NCBI GenBank assembly: GCA_963703945.1
Contig: CAVPGM010000025.1
Coordinates: 1-64,000 of the forward strand
DNA from: JALORV01 sp963703945
GTDB lineage: Bacteria; Pseudomonadota; Gammaproteobacteria; Burkholderiales; Burkholderiaceae_F
Length of the DNA stretch: 64,000 bases
Direction of reading: 5' to 3'
A model generated the notes under the pieces. It ran no database searches, had not been told where the DNA came from, and was given only the letters and a program-made list of their open reading frames with translations. Each line of letters opens with the position of its first letter. Within the stretch, counting starts at the first letter, position 1. Below, in pieces: positions 8,020 through 16,276 of this stretch. Both the position numbers and the translations under genes were made by a program.

Positions 8020-8907
8020 ATGCGGTCGACCTTGCTTCGTGTTGCGAGTATCAAGGGCTCCGGCGTGTCGACAGCGCTCGGCAATCCGCTATGGGCACGC
8101 GCATCGCTGGCGGCACTCTCGGTCTGGGCAATCGCTGCATCCAGCGGTATCGCCGGCGCAATCACCGAGAACCGGCAGGATGCGTGGATGACGATTGCCA
8201 CGGCTGCGGTGGTCCTCGTGTCCGCCCTGCTGTCGAGCATCGTCGGCTTTGCGTTCTCCGCGATCGCCGGCAGCGCGCTCGCGTACTTCAAGTTGGACCC
8301 CGTCAACGCAGTGCGAACGATCGTCCTCTGCTCGAGCGCGATCCAGCTCTACGCTGTCTGGAGGTTGCGCGCCTCGATACGCTGGCGTCCACTCTGGCCG
8401 CTTCTCATCAGCGGCGCATTGACGATACCGATCGGGGTCGGACTGCTGGTCCGGCTCGATCCTTCACTCTACGTGATGGGGCTGGGTCTGTTCCTGATCG
8501 GCTACGGCGCCTACGCATTGATTCGTCGCGAGACACGCGTCGTCCGGGGCAACATCTGGACGGCAACGGTCGCGGGTGCGCTGGGAGGTCTGGCCGGTGG
8601 ACTGGCCGGCTTTCCTGGTGCCAGCGTCACGATCTGGTGCTCGCGGCGTGGATGGGACAAGCACCAGCAGCGTGCCGTCTACCAGCCGTACATCCTGATC
8701 ATGCAGCTGCTCACCATCGTTTGCCTGCACTGGCAGGCTCCCCCCAGCGTGCAGGCCACGCAGGACCTGGCCTTTGTTCCCTTTGCATTGTTCGGAGCCA
8801 TGGGTGGACTCGCGCTGTTTGAACGGATGAACAACCGGCAATTCCACCTGGCGACCAGCGCGTTGCTGCTCGTTTCCGGAGTCGGCCTGCTCCTTCGAGC
8901 ACTCTGA
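8020..8907 (+). CDS. TSUP (TauE/SafE) family anion exporter
   Basis: 295 aa from ATG 8020, selected for the strong AAGGGGGTG 3 nt upstream; an ATG at 7966 has none. About eight hydrophobic segments are arranged as two half-repeats, with GGLAGGLAGFPGASVT in the second half, typical of PF01925. Family members move sulfite, sulfonates or other organosulfur anions across the inner membrane. The sulfite dehydrogenase 3 kb away makes a sulfur role attractive but does not prove it. No operon partner. Confidence 0.75.
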   Translation: MRSTLLRVASIKGSGVSTALGNPLWARASLAALSVWAIAASSGIAGAITENRQDAWMTIATAAVVLVSALLSSIVGFAFSAIAGSALAYFKLDPVNAVRTIVLCSSAIQLYAVWRLRASIRWRPLWPLLISGALTIPIGVGLLVRLDPSLYVMGLGLFLIGYGAYALIRRETRVVRGNIWTATVAGALGGLAGGLAGFPGASVTIWCSRRGWDKHQQRAVYQPYILIMQLLTIVCLHWQAPPSVQATQDLAFVPFALFGAMGGLALFERMNNRQFHLATSALLLVSGVGLLLRAL

Positions 8908-8970
8908 TTCGATCCGAACGCATCCACGTGTACGCTCACCTTCAGATCCTGGGCAACGCAGCGGGCCCCA

Positions 8971-9411
8971 ATGCATTCAGACCGAGATCTGGAACGCTTC
9001 GTGGAGGCCCAGAGTGGCATCTTCGACTCTGTCCGAAGTGAGCTGACGGCGGGTCGCAAGGCAAACCACTGGATGTGGTTCATCTTTCCGCAACTTCGCG
9101 GGTTAGGACGCAGCGCGACGGCGCACTACTTTGGCGTCACATCTGGCGCCGAAGCTCGCGCCTACCTTGAACACGCCGTGCTCGGCCCGAGATTGCGAGA
9201 ATGCGTCGAGATCATTCTCGTGGCCAAAGGCACGGCCCATGAAATCTTCGGCTCGCCGGATGATCTGAAACTGCGCTCCTCGCTAACGCTGTTTGCCGCC
9301 GTGGCGCCCGAGGAACTCATCTTTCAGAAGGGACTGGAGAGATTCTTCGCAGGAGAACCGGACCCGCTCACTCTCGCAGCACTGTCCGGATGGACATCGA
9401 GGGAATGTTAA
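8971..9411 (+). CDS. DUF1810 family protein
   Basis: 146 aa. The motif HWMWFIFPQLRGLGRS (about residue 33) and the KLRSSLTLFA segment identify DUF1810, a soluble single-domain family of unknown biochemical activity. No signal or membrane segment. Its last 4 bp overlap convergently with the arsenite transporter gene. Nothing in the context points to a substrate. Confidence 0.8.
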   Translation: MHSDRDLERFVEAQSGIFDSVRSELTAGRKANHWMWFIFPQLRGLGRSATAHYFGVTSGAEARAYLEHAVLGPRLRECVEIILVAKGTAHEIFGSPDDLKLRSSLTLFAAVAPEELIFQKGLERFFAGEPDPLTLAALSGWTSREC

Positions 9412-10496
9412 TGCGAGCGCGCCTGGGTTGGGACCGCTCTCTCGTACCATGACTTGCTGGCATTGACCCACCGCACGACCAGCAGCATCACCGGCACCTC
9501 GATCAGGACGCCGACGACTGTTGCGAGGGCCGCCCCTGAGTCGAAGCCGAAGAGGCTGATCGCAGCGGCGACGGCCAGTTCAAAGAAGTTCGACGCGCCA
9601 ATCAGGGCCGACGGACAGGCTACGCTGTGTTTCTCGCCGAGGGCCCGGTTCGCAAGGTACGCCCCGCCGGCGTTGAAGAACACCTGGATCAGGATCGGCA
9701 CGGCCAGCAGGGCGATCACCAGCGGCTGCCTCAGGATCTGCTCGCCCTGGAATGCGAACAGCAGCACCAGCGTGGCAAGCAGCGCGACTACCGACCATGG
9801 CGACAGCTGCTTAAGCAGTCGGTCCAGCGAAGCCCGTCCACCACGGCGTATGACCAATCCGCGGACGACCTGGGCAATGATCACCGGGACGACGATGTAC
9901 AGCACGACAGAGGTCAGCAACGTGTCCCACGGCACCGTGATCGAGGCGACGCCCAGCAGCAGCGCCACGATCGGCGCGAACGCGAAGATCATGATCGTGT
10001 CGTTCAGTGCGACCTGGCTCAGGGTGAAGTACGGATCGCCATTGGTGAGGCGGCTCCAGACGAACACCATTGCCGTGCAGGGCGCCGCCGCCAGCAGGAT
10101 CAGCCCGGCCACATAGCTGTCCAGCTGATCCGCGGGCAGCCAAGGCGCAAACAGGTGCTTGATGAAGATCCAGGCCAGCAATGCCATCGAGAACGGCTTG
10201 ACCAGCCAGTTGATCGCCAGCGTCACGCCGATGCCGCGGACATGGTTCTTTACCTGACCGAGCGCTGCGAAGTCGATCCGCAACAGCATTGGGATGATCA
10301 TGACCCAGATTAGGATCCCTACCGGCAGGTTGACTCGGGCGACTTCCATCGCGCCGATGGCCTGGATCGGCCCCGGCAGGAGTTGCCCGATGACGACGCC
10401 CGCCACAATGCACAGCGCGACCCACACCGTAAGGTAGCGCTCGAAGACGCTCATGCCCGCGGTGGGGCGTTGCGCGACAGCGGCGTGGCCTGTCAT
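9408..10496 (-). CDS. acr3: ACR3 family arsenite efflux permease
   Basis: 362 aa from ATG 10496; a TTG at 10544 would overlap arsC. Ten hydrophobic segments, with the conserved thiolate cysteine of ACR3 in AAAPCTAMVFVWS (about residue 130) and NDTIMIFAFAPIVA after it. It exports As(III) produced by ArsC, using the proton gradient. Last gene of arsR-arsI-arsN2-arsC-acr3, 34 bp after arsC. Confidence 0.93.
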   Translation of the reverse strand: MTGHAAVAQRPTAGMSVFERYLTVWVALCIVAGVVIGQLLPGPIQAIGAMEVARVNLPVGILIWVMIIPMLLRIDFAALGQVKNHVRGIGVTLAINWLVKPFSMALLAWIFIKHLFAPWLPADQLDSYVAGLILLAAAPCTAMVFVWSRLTNGDPYFTLSQVALNDTIMIFAFAPIVALLLGVASITVPWDTLLTSVVLYIVVPVIIAQVVRGLVIRRGGRASLDRLLKQLSPWSVVALLATLVLLFAFQGEQILRQPLVIALLAVPILIQVFFNAGGAYLANRALGEKHSVACPSALIGASNFFELAVAAAISLFGFDSGAALATVVGVLIEVPVMLLVVRWVNASKSWYERAVPTQARSH

Positions 10497-10530
10497 TCGA
10501 CTGGAGCTGGTGTCGGCTCGACGGCAGTCG

Positions 10531-11028
10531 CTACTGTTTGCCAATCTCGTCGAGCCGCGTCTGCAGCGCGAGCCGATCGAGCTTGGTCAGCGGCAGGCTC
10601 AGGAACAGCTGGATCCGGTTCTGCAGGACGCTGTACGCCTTGAAGAAGGCGCGTCTTTTCGTCTCGTCGTCGCCTTCGACCGCGGCGGGATCCTCCACGC
10701 CCCAGTGCGCGGTGATCGGTTGCCCGGGCCAGACCGGGCAGACTTCACCTGCCGCGTCATCGCAGACGGTGAAGACGAAGTTGAGCTCCGGCGCACCCGG
10801 CACGGCGAACTCGTCCCAACCCTTGCTGCGCAAACCGTCAACCGGAAGCCGGTTCTTCTTCAGAAGTTCGATCGTGAAAGGACTGACTGATCCCTTCGGA
10901 TGCGAGCCAGCCGAGTAGGCCTTGAAGCGTGGTGCACCCATCGCATTCATCATCACCTCGCCAAAGACGGACCGCGCAGAGTTGCCGGTGCACAGGAACA
11001 ATACGTTCAAAGGTTCTTCCGAGGACAC
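10531..11028 (-). CDS. arsC: Arsenate reductase, low-MW phosphatase type
   Basis: 165 aa from a GTG at 11028, one base after the arsN2 stop; the longer open frame upstream only shadows arsN2. The P-loop CTGNSARS (residues 11-18) is the CX5R arsenate/phosphate-binding loop, and further cysteines occur in FTVCDDAAGEVCP for the thiol relay. This is the thioredoxin-coupled (PTPase-fold) class that reduces As(V) to As(III) in the cytoplasm. Product feeds Acr3. Confidence 0.92.
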   Translation of the reverse strand: MSSEEPLNVLFLCTGNSARSVFGEVMMNAMGAPRFKAYSAGSHPKGSVSPFTIELLKKNRLPVDGLRSKGWDEFAVPGAPELNFVFTVCDDAAGEVCPVWPGQPITAHWGVEDPAAVEGDDETKRRAFFKAYSVLQNRIQLFLSLPLTKLDRLALQTRLDEIGKQ

Positions 11029-11029
11029 T

Positions 11030-11491
11030 TCAGCAACTCCGGGTTGGGTTGAGTGCCTTCGACATGCAGACGCAACTGGCCGGGCACAGGTGGGTGAACT
11101 CGGCGCTGTCGCGCACGATCGCGGGCGCCTCGCCTCGCGCAATCTCGCGGTAACCGAGCCCGCGGAAAAACGGCGCTGCACTCTGAGTCAGCAGTGTCAG
11201 CGTGTCGAGGCCCGCTCTTTGTGCCGCAGCCTCGGCGGCCTGCACGAGCGACTGTCCGAGACCGCCTTCCCGCCAGCGCGGGTCGACGACCAGCGATCGA
11301 AGCAGCCCGTGCTGACCGAGGGGTTCCACCGCCACCGCCCCGACGACTTGCCCCGTGTCGACGGCAACGATGAAGTTCTGAACGGCAGCCTCGGATAGGT
11401 CGGTGATTGGCAGGTCTTCCGCCGACAGCAGGGCGCGGACGCGCGTCCAGTCTCCCTCCTCCGCCGCGCGGACCACGGCAGTGACGATCAT
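11030..11491 (-). CDS. arsN2: ArsN2-type GNAT acetyltransferase
   Basis: 153 aa from ATG 11491, with TAGGAA directly before it. The GNAT acetyl-CoA loop is seen in GGLGQSLVQAAEAAA; LLRSLVVDPRW precedes it and the tail EFTHLCPASC is characteristic of ArsN2. Proteins of this group occur in ars operons and related ArsN1 enzymes acetylate organoarsenical antibiotics; the exact substrate of ArsN2 is not settled. Between arsI and arsC. Confidence 0.85.
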   Translation of the reverse strand: MIVTAVVRAAEEGDWTRVRALLSAEDLPITDLSEAAVQNFIVAVDTGQVVGAVAVEPLGQHGLLRSLVVDPRWREGGLGQSLVQAAEAAAQRAGLDTLTLLTQSAAPFFRGLGYREIARGEAPAIVRDSAEFTHLCPASCVCMSKALNPTRSC

Positions 11492-11494
11492 TTC

Positions 11495-11972
11495 CTAGCT
11501 GCAGCAGGAAGGCGGACTTCACCGGGACACTGGCTGCGACTCCTGCACCGGCCGCCGGAGCGCAGCATGCCGTCTCCGCCGGTTCACCCGCCGCTTGCCC
11601 GTCGAATGTCGGCACGCTGCCCAGCGTGTGGAAGGTCTCCCAGGCGATGCCGGTCGGATCGGTGACCCAGTACTTGTTCGAACGGGCATAGCAGCAGCCG
11701 ACATTCTTCTCGGCGTGCGCGGCGAGGTCCGCCTGCTGAAGCTGACCGTGCAGGGACTCGAGTTCCGCATCCGAGTCGGTCTGCAGTCCCAGGTGATTGA
11801 TTCCGATCTTGCTTCCGCGCTGCGAGATCGCAAAGTTGACGCGGGGGTCCTCGAGCATCCACTTGGCATAGTCACCCTTGACGACCGCGGGCTCGGCACC
11901 GAACAACGTCGAGTAGAAGCGGATGCTCTGGTTCAGGTCTTCGACGGACACATGGACATGGAAGCGTTTCAT
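11495..11972 (-). CDS. arsI: ArsI/CadI-like glyoxalase-fold protein, 3' frameshift
   Basis: Start ATG 11972 (AAGGGAG upstream, ATGA overlap with arsR). Vicinal oxygen chelate fold: MKRFHVHVSVEDL at the N-terminus supplies a metal ligand, GINHLGLQ the second, and NVGCCYARSNKYWVTDPTG carries the vicinal cysteine pair seen in ArsI C-As lyases and in CadI. A second CC pair occurs in ETACCAP. The natural end should be a short CCS tail with a TAG at 11497-11495, but one extra base near 11505 shifts the frame, so the uncorrected frame runs on through arsN2 to 11007. C-As bond cleavage is the likely function; cadmium-induced CadI is the alternative. Confidence 0.8.
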
Positions 11973-12349
11973 GCCTTGACTCCCTTGGTGGCGCGAGCGG
12001 CGTTCTTGCCTGCTCGACCGGGTTGCGTGGGTTTGCATGCTTGCGCCGGGGTGCACGGGCCGCAGTCGGCCGCGCAGCAGTTCTCGGTCATGAATGCGAG
12101 CAACTCGTTCATCGCGGCGAAGTCAGCGGAATAGAAGATGAACCGGCTTTCCTGCCGGGACGTGACAAGCCCGGCATGGCTCAACTCCTTCAGATGGAAG
12201 CTCAGCGTTGCCGAGGAAATGTCCAGCGAGGCGGCGATCTCCCCCGCAGCCATGCCGCTGGGCCCCTGCTGGACCAACAGTCGATAGACCGCCAGCCGAG
12301 TGTCCTGCGCCAGTGCAGCAAGCGCCCGGACGGCTCCGTTCGTTTCCAT
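11969..12349 (-). CDS. arsR: ArsR family arsenic-responsive repressor
   Basis: 126 aa. Winged helix: SLDISSATLSFHLKELSHAGLV (two pieces of one motif) is the DNA-recognition region, preceded by ALAALAQDTRLAVYRLL. The As(III) site is C-terminal: ENCCAADCGPC followed by a further Cys, as in ArsR types whose ligands lie beyond the core fold. First gene of the operon; its ATG sits about 8 nt from the -10 element, so the mRNA may be leaderless and repression would cover both promoter and start. ATGA overlap with arsI. Confidence 0.92.
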   Translation of the reverse strand: METNGAVRALAALAQDTRLAVYRLLVQQGPSGMAAGEIAASLDISSATLSFHLKELSHAGLVTSRQESRFIFYSADFAAMNELLAFMTENCCAADCGPCTPAQACKPTQPGRAGKNAARATKGVKA

Positions 12350-12384
12350 ATTTAAATGATTATCGAAATATAAGTTGATGTCAA
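12347..12384 (-). promoter_or_regulatory. ars promoter with probable ArsR operator
   Basis: Minus strand: TTGACA (12384-12379), 16-bp spacer, TAATCA (12362-12357), then the arsR ATG at 12349. The spacer and -10 are AT-rich in a GC-rich genome and contain TATTT-N12-AAATA as an imperfect dyad, a plausible ArsR site. Confidence 0.6.
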
Positions 12385-13458
12385 GCGACAGAGTCGGCTA
12401 TTCGAGCGCAAAGCTGCCCGACTGCCGGGCTGGTTTGAATCCCGTATCCGCCCAATGCCGCAGCCCAGATGAAGCTGACCGTTGGCGTCGTCCTGTCGGA
12501 CAACGATCTCGCCGCTTGCCACAAACGATCGCAATCCCGCCCAGGTCCGGCGCGGTCGGCGTATGCGAAGCGTCGTTGCCGCTTCGATCCGGTCGATCGC
12601 CATTGCGATGTCGATTTCCTCGGGCAGGACGTCGTGCGGTGCGACCGGATCGGCATTGGCAGGCGATCCCAGCAGCAGCCCTGCGTCGGGCTTGAAATAG
12701 AAGTCTTCGGCGATGCCGATCACGCACGGCCATTGGGTGATGTCGACGCCGTCAGGCGGGTCGAACACCATCGCGGACCGCCGGCGAGGCTCGATGCCAA
12801 TCGGTGCCACATCGGCCATGTGCGCGATTTCGTCGACCCACGCCCCCGCCGCGTTGATGATGATCTTCGCGCGATAGCGCTCGCGACCCGCATCAACCTG
12901 CCAGACGGCGCCGTCGAAGTGCAATGCCCGCACGGGCGCATTGCAGTGAAGCTGCGCACCAGCCGCCCGCGCACCGCGCAGGAAGCCCTGATGCAGCGCA
13001 TTGACGTCGATGTCGGCCGCGCCGGGGTCGAGCAACGCATGCATCGCCGCCTCGGGTCGCAGCACTCCCACCTGCTCGCGCGCGCGTTCGCCGTCCATGC
13101 GCACGGCGGGGCAGGCATCGGCAACCAGCGCCTGGTGCAGTCGATCAACGGCGTCCGCCTGATCGGCGCGGCCGACGAACAGGGCTCCGCGCGGCTGCAA
13201 CAATCGCGCGTCGGAGAAGCCGGCCGGTGGGTTGTCGAAGAAAGGTCGGCTGGTGCGTGTCAATGCGCGGACCTGCGGCGGACCGTAGCTCTCCAAGAAC
13301 AGCGCGGCCGAGCGGCCCGTGCTGTGCATGCCCGGCATGGGTTCGCGCTCGAGGATCAACGTCTTGCGGCGGGCATCCGGCAGCTGGCCGAGAAAGTATG
13401 CGGCCGACGCGCCTGCGATGCCGGCGCCGATGATGATGACGTCATGGTGCTCGATCAT
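12381..13458 (-). pseudogene. FAD-dependent amino-acid oxidase-like protein (DAO family), frameshifted
   Basis: The N-terminal VIIIGAGIAGASAAYFLG is the FAD dinucleotide-binding loop; EREPMPGMHSTGRSA and the INAAGAWVDE motif place it in the DAO/glycine oxidase family. Around 12478-12490 the reading frame must change by one base: the first frame would run on into the ars promoter, while the other gives the family's C-terminal GGYGIQTSPAVGQL and a TGA at 12381. With one base removed the gene is 358 aa, the family's normal size. Either a real frameshift or a consensus error. Substrate unknown. Start overlaps the upstream membrane-protein stop by 4 bp. Confidence 0.75.
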
Positions 13459-13877
13459 CGATCCGCTCGACGTGCCCGGGCGCCACGGGATCGCTGCAGA
13501 CGGAGGTGATTGAAGAGCACGGGTGCAATCGCCAGCCAGATGAGGAAGAGGACCCAGACCCGGCCCGCGAATACGTTGTAGTCGCCAAAAACGTCATCCA
13601 AGGATCGTCTGGCCAGCACAAGCCCCATGAAGAACTCGAAGGCGACCGTCAGAGCCAGCCACAAAACGCCGATCGCCACGGCCTGGCGATTCGACGACGG
13701 GGGCCACCAGCGCACAACCAGCCAGATGAACACACCCATGACCGCTGCTCCGATCAGGGTCGAGAGTTGGTGTGCATGAAGTTCCGGCAGGACTTTGCCA
13801 AAGGTCAGCTGACGCAGAGCGCCGTTGGCGACCGCAAGCACCAGCATCGCGAGCCAGGCCAGCACATAGCGCAGCAC
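13455..13877 (-). CDS. Four-helix integral membrane protein
   Basis: 140 aa with four hydrophobic segments (starting LAWLAMLVLAVANGALR, then IGAAVMGVFIWLVVRWW, VAIGVLWLALTVAFEFF, VWVLFLIWLAIAPVLF). Polar residues GxLR and EFFMG are conserved-looking but I cannot assign a function. ATGA-type overlap with the FAD oxidoreductase downstream suggests co-translation. Confidence 0.7.
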   Translation of the reverse strand: MLRYVLAWLAMLVLAVANGALRQLTFGKVLPELHAHQLSTLIGAAVMGVFIWLVVRWWPPSSNRQAVAIGVLWLALTVAFEFFMGLVLARRSLDDVFGDYNVFAGRVWVLFLIWLAIAPVLFNHLRLQRSRGARARRADR

Positions 13878-13898
13878 GATTTCGAAGCAGGCGCTGGA

Positions 13899-14525
13899 TC
13901 AGGGGCGCCGCTCGAACGCGAGCTTCAATCCAAGTCCGATCATGACGGCGCCGCTGGCGCGGTGCAGCCATGTCAACACTTGAGGCCGTGAGCGCAGCCA
14001 AGCTGACAGCAGACCGGCCGCCAGTCCAACCGGCCCCTTGACCACGAACGTCAGCGCCGCGAACAGCAAGCCCAGCACGAAGACGGTTGTGGTTGGATGT
14101 GCCGCGCCAGCCACCACGAACTGCGGCAGGAAGGCAAAGTAGAAGACAGCGATCTTGGGATTGGAAAGGTTCGAAAATGCGCCGTCAAAGAACAGGCGGC
14201 CCAGCGCGCGCGGTGGTGAGCTCTGGATCGCGAGTTGCGGGCTTCTCGACAGGAGCAGTCCAACGCCCAGCCAGATCAGATAGGCCGCCCCCACCAGCTT
14301 GAGCGCAACAAAGAGCCACTCGGAGGTGCGGACGATCGCCCCGAGCCCCACTGTTGCCAGAACGGTGTGTCCGACCAGGCCGACGCTGACCCCGGCGGCC
14401 GTCACGACACCAGCACGCGGTCCCTGAGCCAGCGAGCGGGACATCACGAGGATCATGTCCTGCCCCGGCGTCGCGATCAGCAGCACTGAGGCGATGACAA
14501 ACAGCAGCCACGTCGCTTCGGGCAT
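13899..14525 (-). CDS. LysE/RhtB family exporter
   Basis: 208 aa, six hydrophobic segments; N-terminal ATPGQDMILVMSRSLAQG is the family's signature (PGP/PGQ motif in helix 1), and SNPKIAVFYFAFLPQF follows in the middle. Members export amino acids such as lysine, threonine or homoserine lactone. GAAGGTG lies before the ATG. Convergent with nothing; its promoter should be in 14526-14620. Confidence 0.85.
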   Translation of the reverse strand: MPEATWLLFVIASVLLIATPGQDMILVMSRSLAQGPRAGVVTAAGVSVGLVGHTVLATVGLGAIVRTSEWLFVALKLVGAAYLIWLGVGLLLSRSPQLAIQSSPPRALGRLFFDGAFSNLSNPKIAVFYFAFLPQFVVAGAAHPTTTVFVLGLLFAALTFVVKGPVGLAAGLLSAWLRSRPQVLTWLHRASGAVMIGLGLKLAFERRP

Positions 14526-14970
14526 CGGTTCACCTTCGTCTCAAAAGTCAACCCGAAGACTATCAAGGGGACGAGGCAGGCAACCTAGATATGTCCTAGT
14601 CCTACCTCGCGCGCGGCCGGGACCGAACCCCGGAGGTGGCGCCGCGACCAGCGCTTGTTGCTCTATCGGCGGACCCAGACCCCGTCGGTTACCTGCCACT
14701 GCCCGTTGATCTTTTCGCAACGCTGCGGGGACCCAGCTGTCTCCGACCTGAAAGCTGCGACGAGGAGCGTCGAAACGGTCAAGGTAGGTTGATTCAATAC
14801 TTTAAGTGTGCATCGTAACTATATGGTTTTTGAGGCGAACAGAGCGCGACTGCCGCGTAAACTCACTCGGTCGCTGCACAAAGTTGCTGTCGGCACTGCA
14901 TGGTTCGATCTGCGAGTGATGCCAGAGACCGAGCGAGCAGAAGGCCGCCGCGCCAGGATTGTCAATTGAC
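14526..14970. other. Intergenic region between LysE and the toxin-antitoxin pair
   Basis: About 445 bp without a convincing gene. It must hold the LysE promoter (minus) and the antitoxin promoter (plus). An AT-rich patch at 14789-14833, unusual for this DNA, is the best candidate for the latter; no clear operator dyad was found. Confidence 0.4.
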
Positions 14971-15381
14971 ATGAATTCGACTATCTTTCGCCAAATGAAA
15001 GTCGACGCGAAAGCATCTGCTCTTCAGAAGCCACAGCCCGCGGCGGTGCTGACCGAGGCAGTGCTACGCACGGCGAAGCTGCTCGCACTCAGCAATGCTC
15101 AACTCGCAAAGGTGCTCGGTGTATCCGATTCGTCCATCTCGCGGCTGCTTGGTCGCGCCCGCCTGATCGACCCCGAATCCAAGGAAGGCGAGCTTGCGCT
15201 GCTGCTGGTCCGTCTCTATCGCTCGCTTGATGCGCTGGTGGGAGGCGACAGGGAGCAGCGCCTCGCCTGGCTGCGCTCGGACAATCAGGCGCTCAATGGC
15301 CGTCCGGCCGACCTGATCGCCTCGGCCGCCGGACTGGTCAACACGGTCGCATACCTCGATAGCGCGCGGGCCACCCTCTGA
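14971..15381 (+). CDS. Xre/MbcA/ParS-like antitoxin (DUF2384)
   Basis: 136 aa from ATG 14971 (AGGA 12 nt upstream; a TTG at 14959 is in frame). An Xre-like helix-turn-helix (NAQLAKVLGVSDSSISRLLG) is followed by the DUF2384 toxin-binding region, LVRLYRSLDALVGGDREQRLAWLRSDN, ending with PADLIASAAGLVNTVAYLD. These antitoxins bind the RES toxin through the C-terminal part and repress their own operon. The RES gene starts 33 bp downstream. Confidence 0.88.
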   Translation: MNSTIFRQMKVDAKASALQKPQPAAVLTEAVLRTAKLLALSNAQLAKVLGVSDSSISRLLGRARLIDPESKEGELALLLVRLYRSLDALVGGDREQRLAWLRSDNQALNGRPADLIASAAGLVNTVAYLDSARATL

Positions 15382-15413
15382 TCCGCTGGAACACAGGCTG
15401 GCTTGACTCGGCC

Positions 15414-16091
15414 GTGTCGCTGCGCGCCGACCTATGGCGCGCAGTCGAGGCGCAGCACCTGATTTCCACCATGCGCCTTGTCGACAGCGTCGCCGAACAG
15501 GACCTGCTGGAACGCCTGCTCGAGCAAAGCAAGCCGCCACTGCCTGCAACTGTCGACCGACAGGCCTATCTGCTCAACACGCCCTTTCGCTATCGCTCGC
15601 CATGGGCCAGCCGGTTCCGCCGAGTCGGAGAGCTCGGAATCTGGTACGGGGCCGAACGGATCGAGACGGCCTGCGCCGAAGTCGGCTACTGGCGCTGGCG
15701 CTTCCTGACCGACAGCGAGGGGCTGCGGGAACAGTCGCTCTATGTCGAGTTCACTGTGTTCCGGGCACGCGTCGACGGCGACGCGGTGGATCTGACACAG
15801 CCCCCGTGGAACCGGGCCCGCGAGCTTTGGATGGATCCAACGGACTATTCGGCTTGTCAGCACCTGGCGGGCAATGCGCGCCAGCGCGGAGTGCGCTGGA
15901 TACGCTACGCGTCCGTTCGCGATCCGGCGCACGGGCTCTGCGGTGCGGTGCTCGACGCTCGTGCGCTCTCGCTGTCCGGTTACACCTCGCAGCAGACGTG
16001 GGCGGCGCGTGTGCACGCCACTGCGGTGGCCTTCAGCCACGGGCAGCAACGGCTGGAGTTCGACGCGACCGGGTGGAAAGACGCAGCCTGA
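15414..16091 (+). CDS. RES-domain toxin
   Basis: 225 aa from a GTG at 15414; no ATG is available. RES motifs: LWRAVEAQH near the N-terminus with the conserved Arg, GIWYGAERIETACAEVGYW with the Tyr/Glu pair, and a late SLSGYTSQQTW ser motif. RES toxins are ADP-ribosyltransferase-like and deplete NAD+ (phosphorolysis in MbcT, other activities in ParT). Paired with the DUF2384 antitoxin upstream, so this is a type II toxin-antitoxin module. Confidence 0.87.
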   Translation: MSLRADLWRAVEAQHLISTMRLVDSVAEQDLLERLLEQSKPPLPATVDRQAYLLNTPFRYRSPWASRFRRVGELGIWYGAERIETACAEVGYWRWRFLTDSEGLREQSLYVEFTVFRARVDGDAVDLTQPPWNRARELWMDPTDYSACQHLAGNARQRGVRWIRYASVRDPAHGLCGAVLDARALSLSGYTSQQTWAARVHATAVAFSHGQQRLEFDATGWKDAA

Positions 16092-16120
16092 CGGTTGTAC
16101 ACACGCTGGAGAGAGCCTCG

Positions 16121-16276
16121 ATGATCGAACGGTCGTTTCTGTTCGTTCGGGCGCGCGAATCGGCGGGCAATGCCGTGCGCCGCGACGGTCACCCGGTCGA
16201 TCGCCCGGTCATCGAGCGGGCTCGTTCGATCCTGCTCGCGGCCGGGCAAGGCCCCGGCGAATCCAGCGCCCTTTAG
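16121..16276 (+). CDS. Short ORF of unknown function after the toxin
   Basis: 51 codons with a good ribosome site (GGAGAGAG 5 nt before ATG 16121) immediately after the RES toxin. Arg-rich, no motif, no signal. Its TAG overlaps the stop of the converging FAD/Fe-S dehydrogenase. It may be a real small protein or a remnant. Confidence 0.3.
   Translation: MIERSFLFVRARESAGNAVRRDGHPVDRPVIERARSILLAAGQGPGESSAL

Noticed and set aside
11007..11494. Long C-terminal extension of ArsI
   Set aside because: Product of a single-base shift; it reads arsN2 in the wrong frame.
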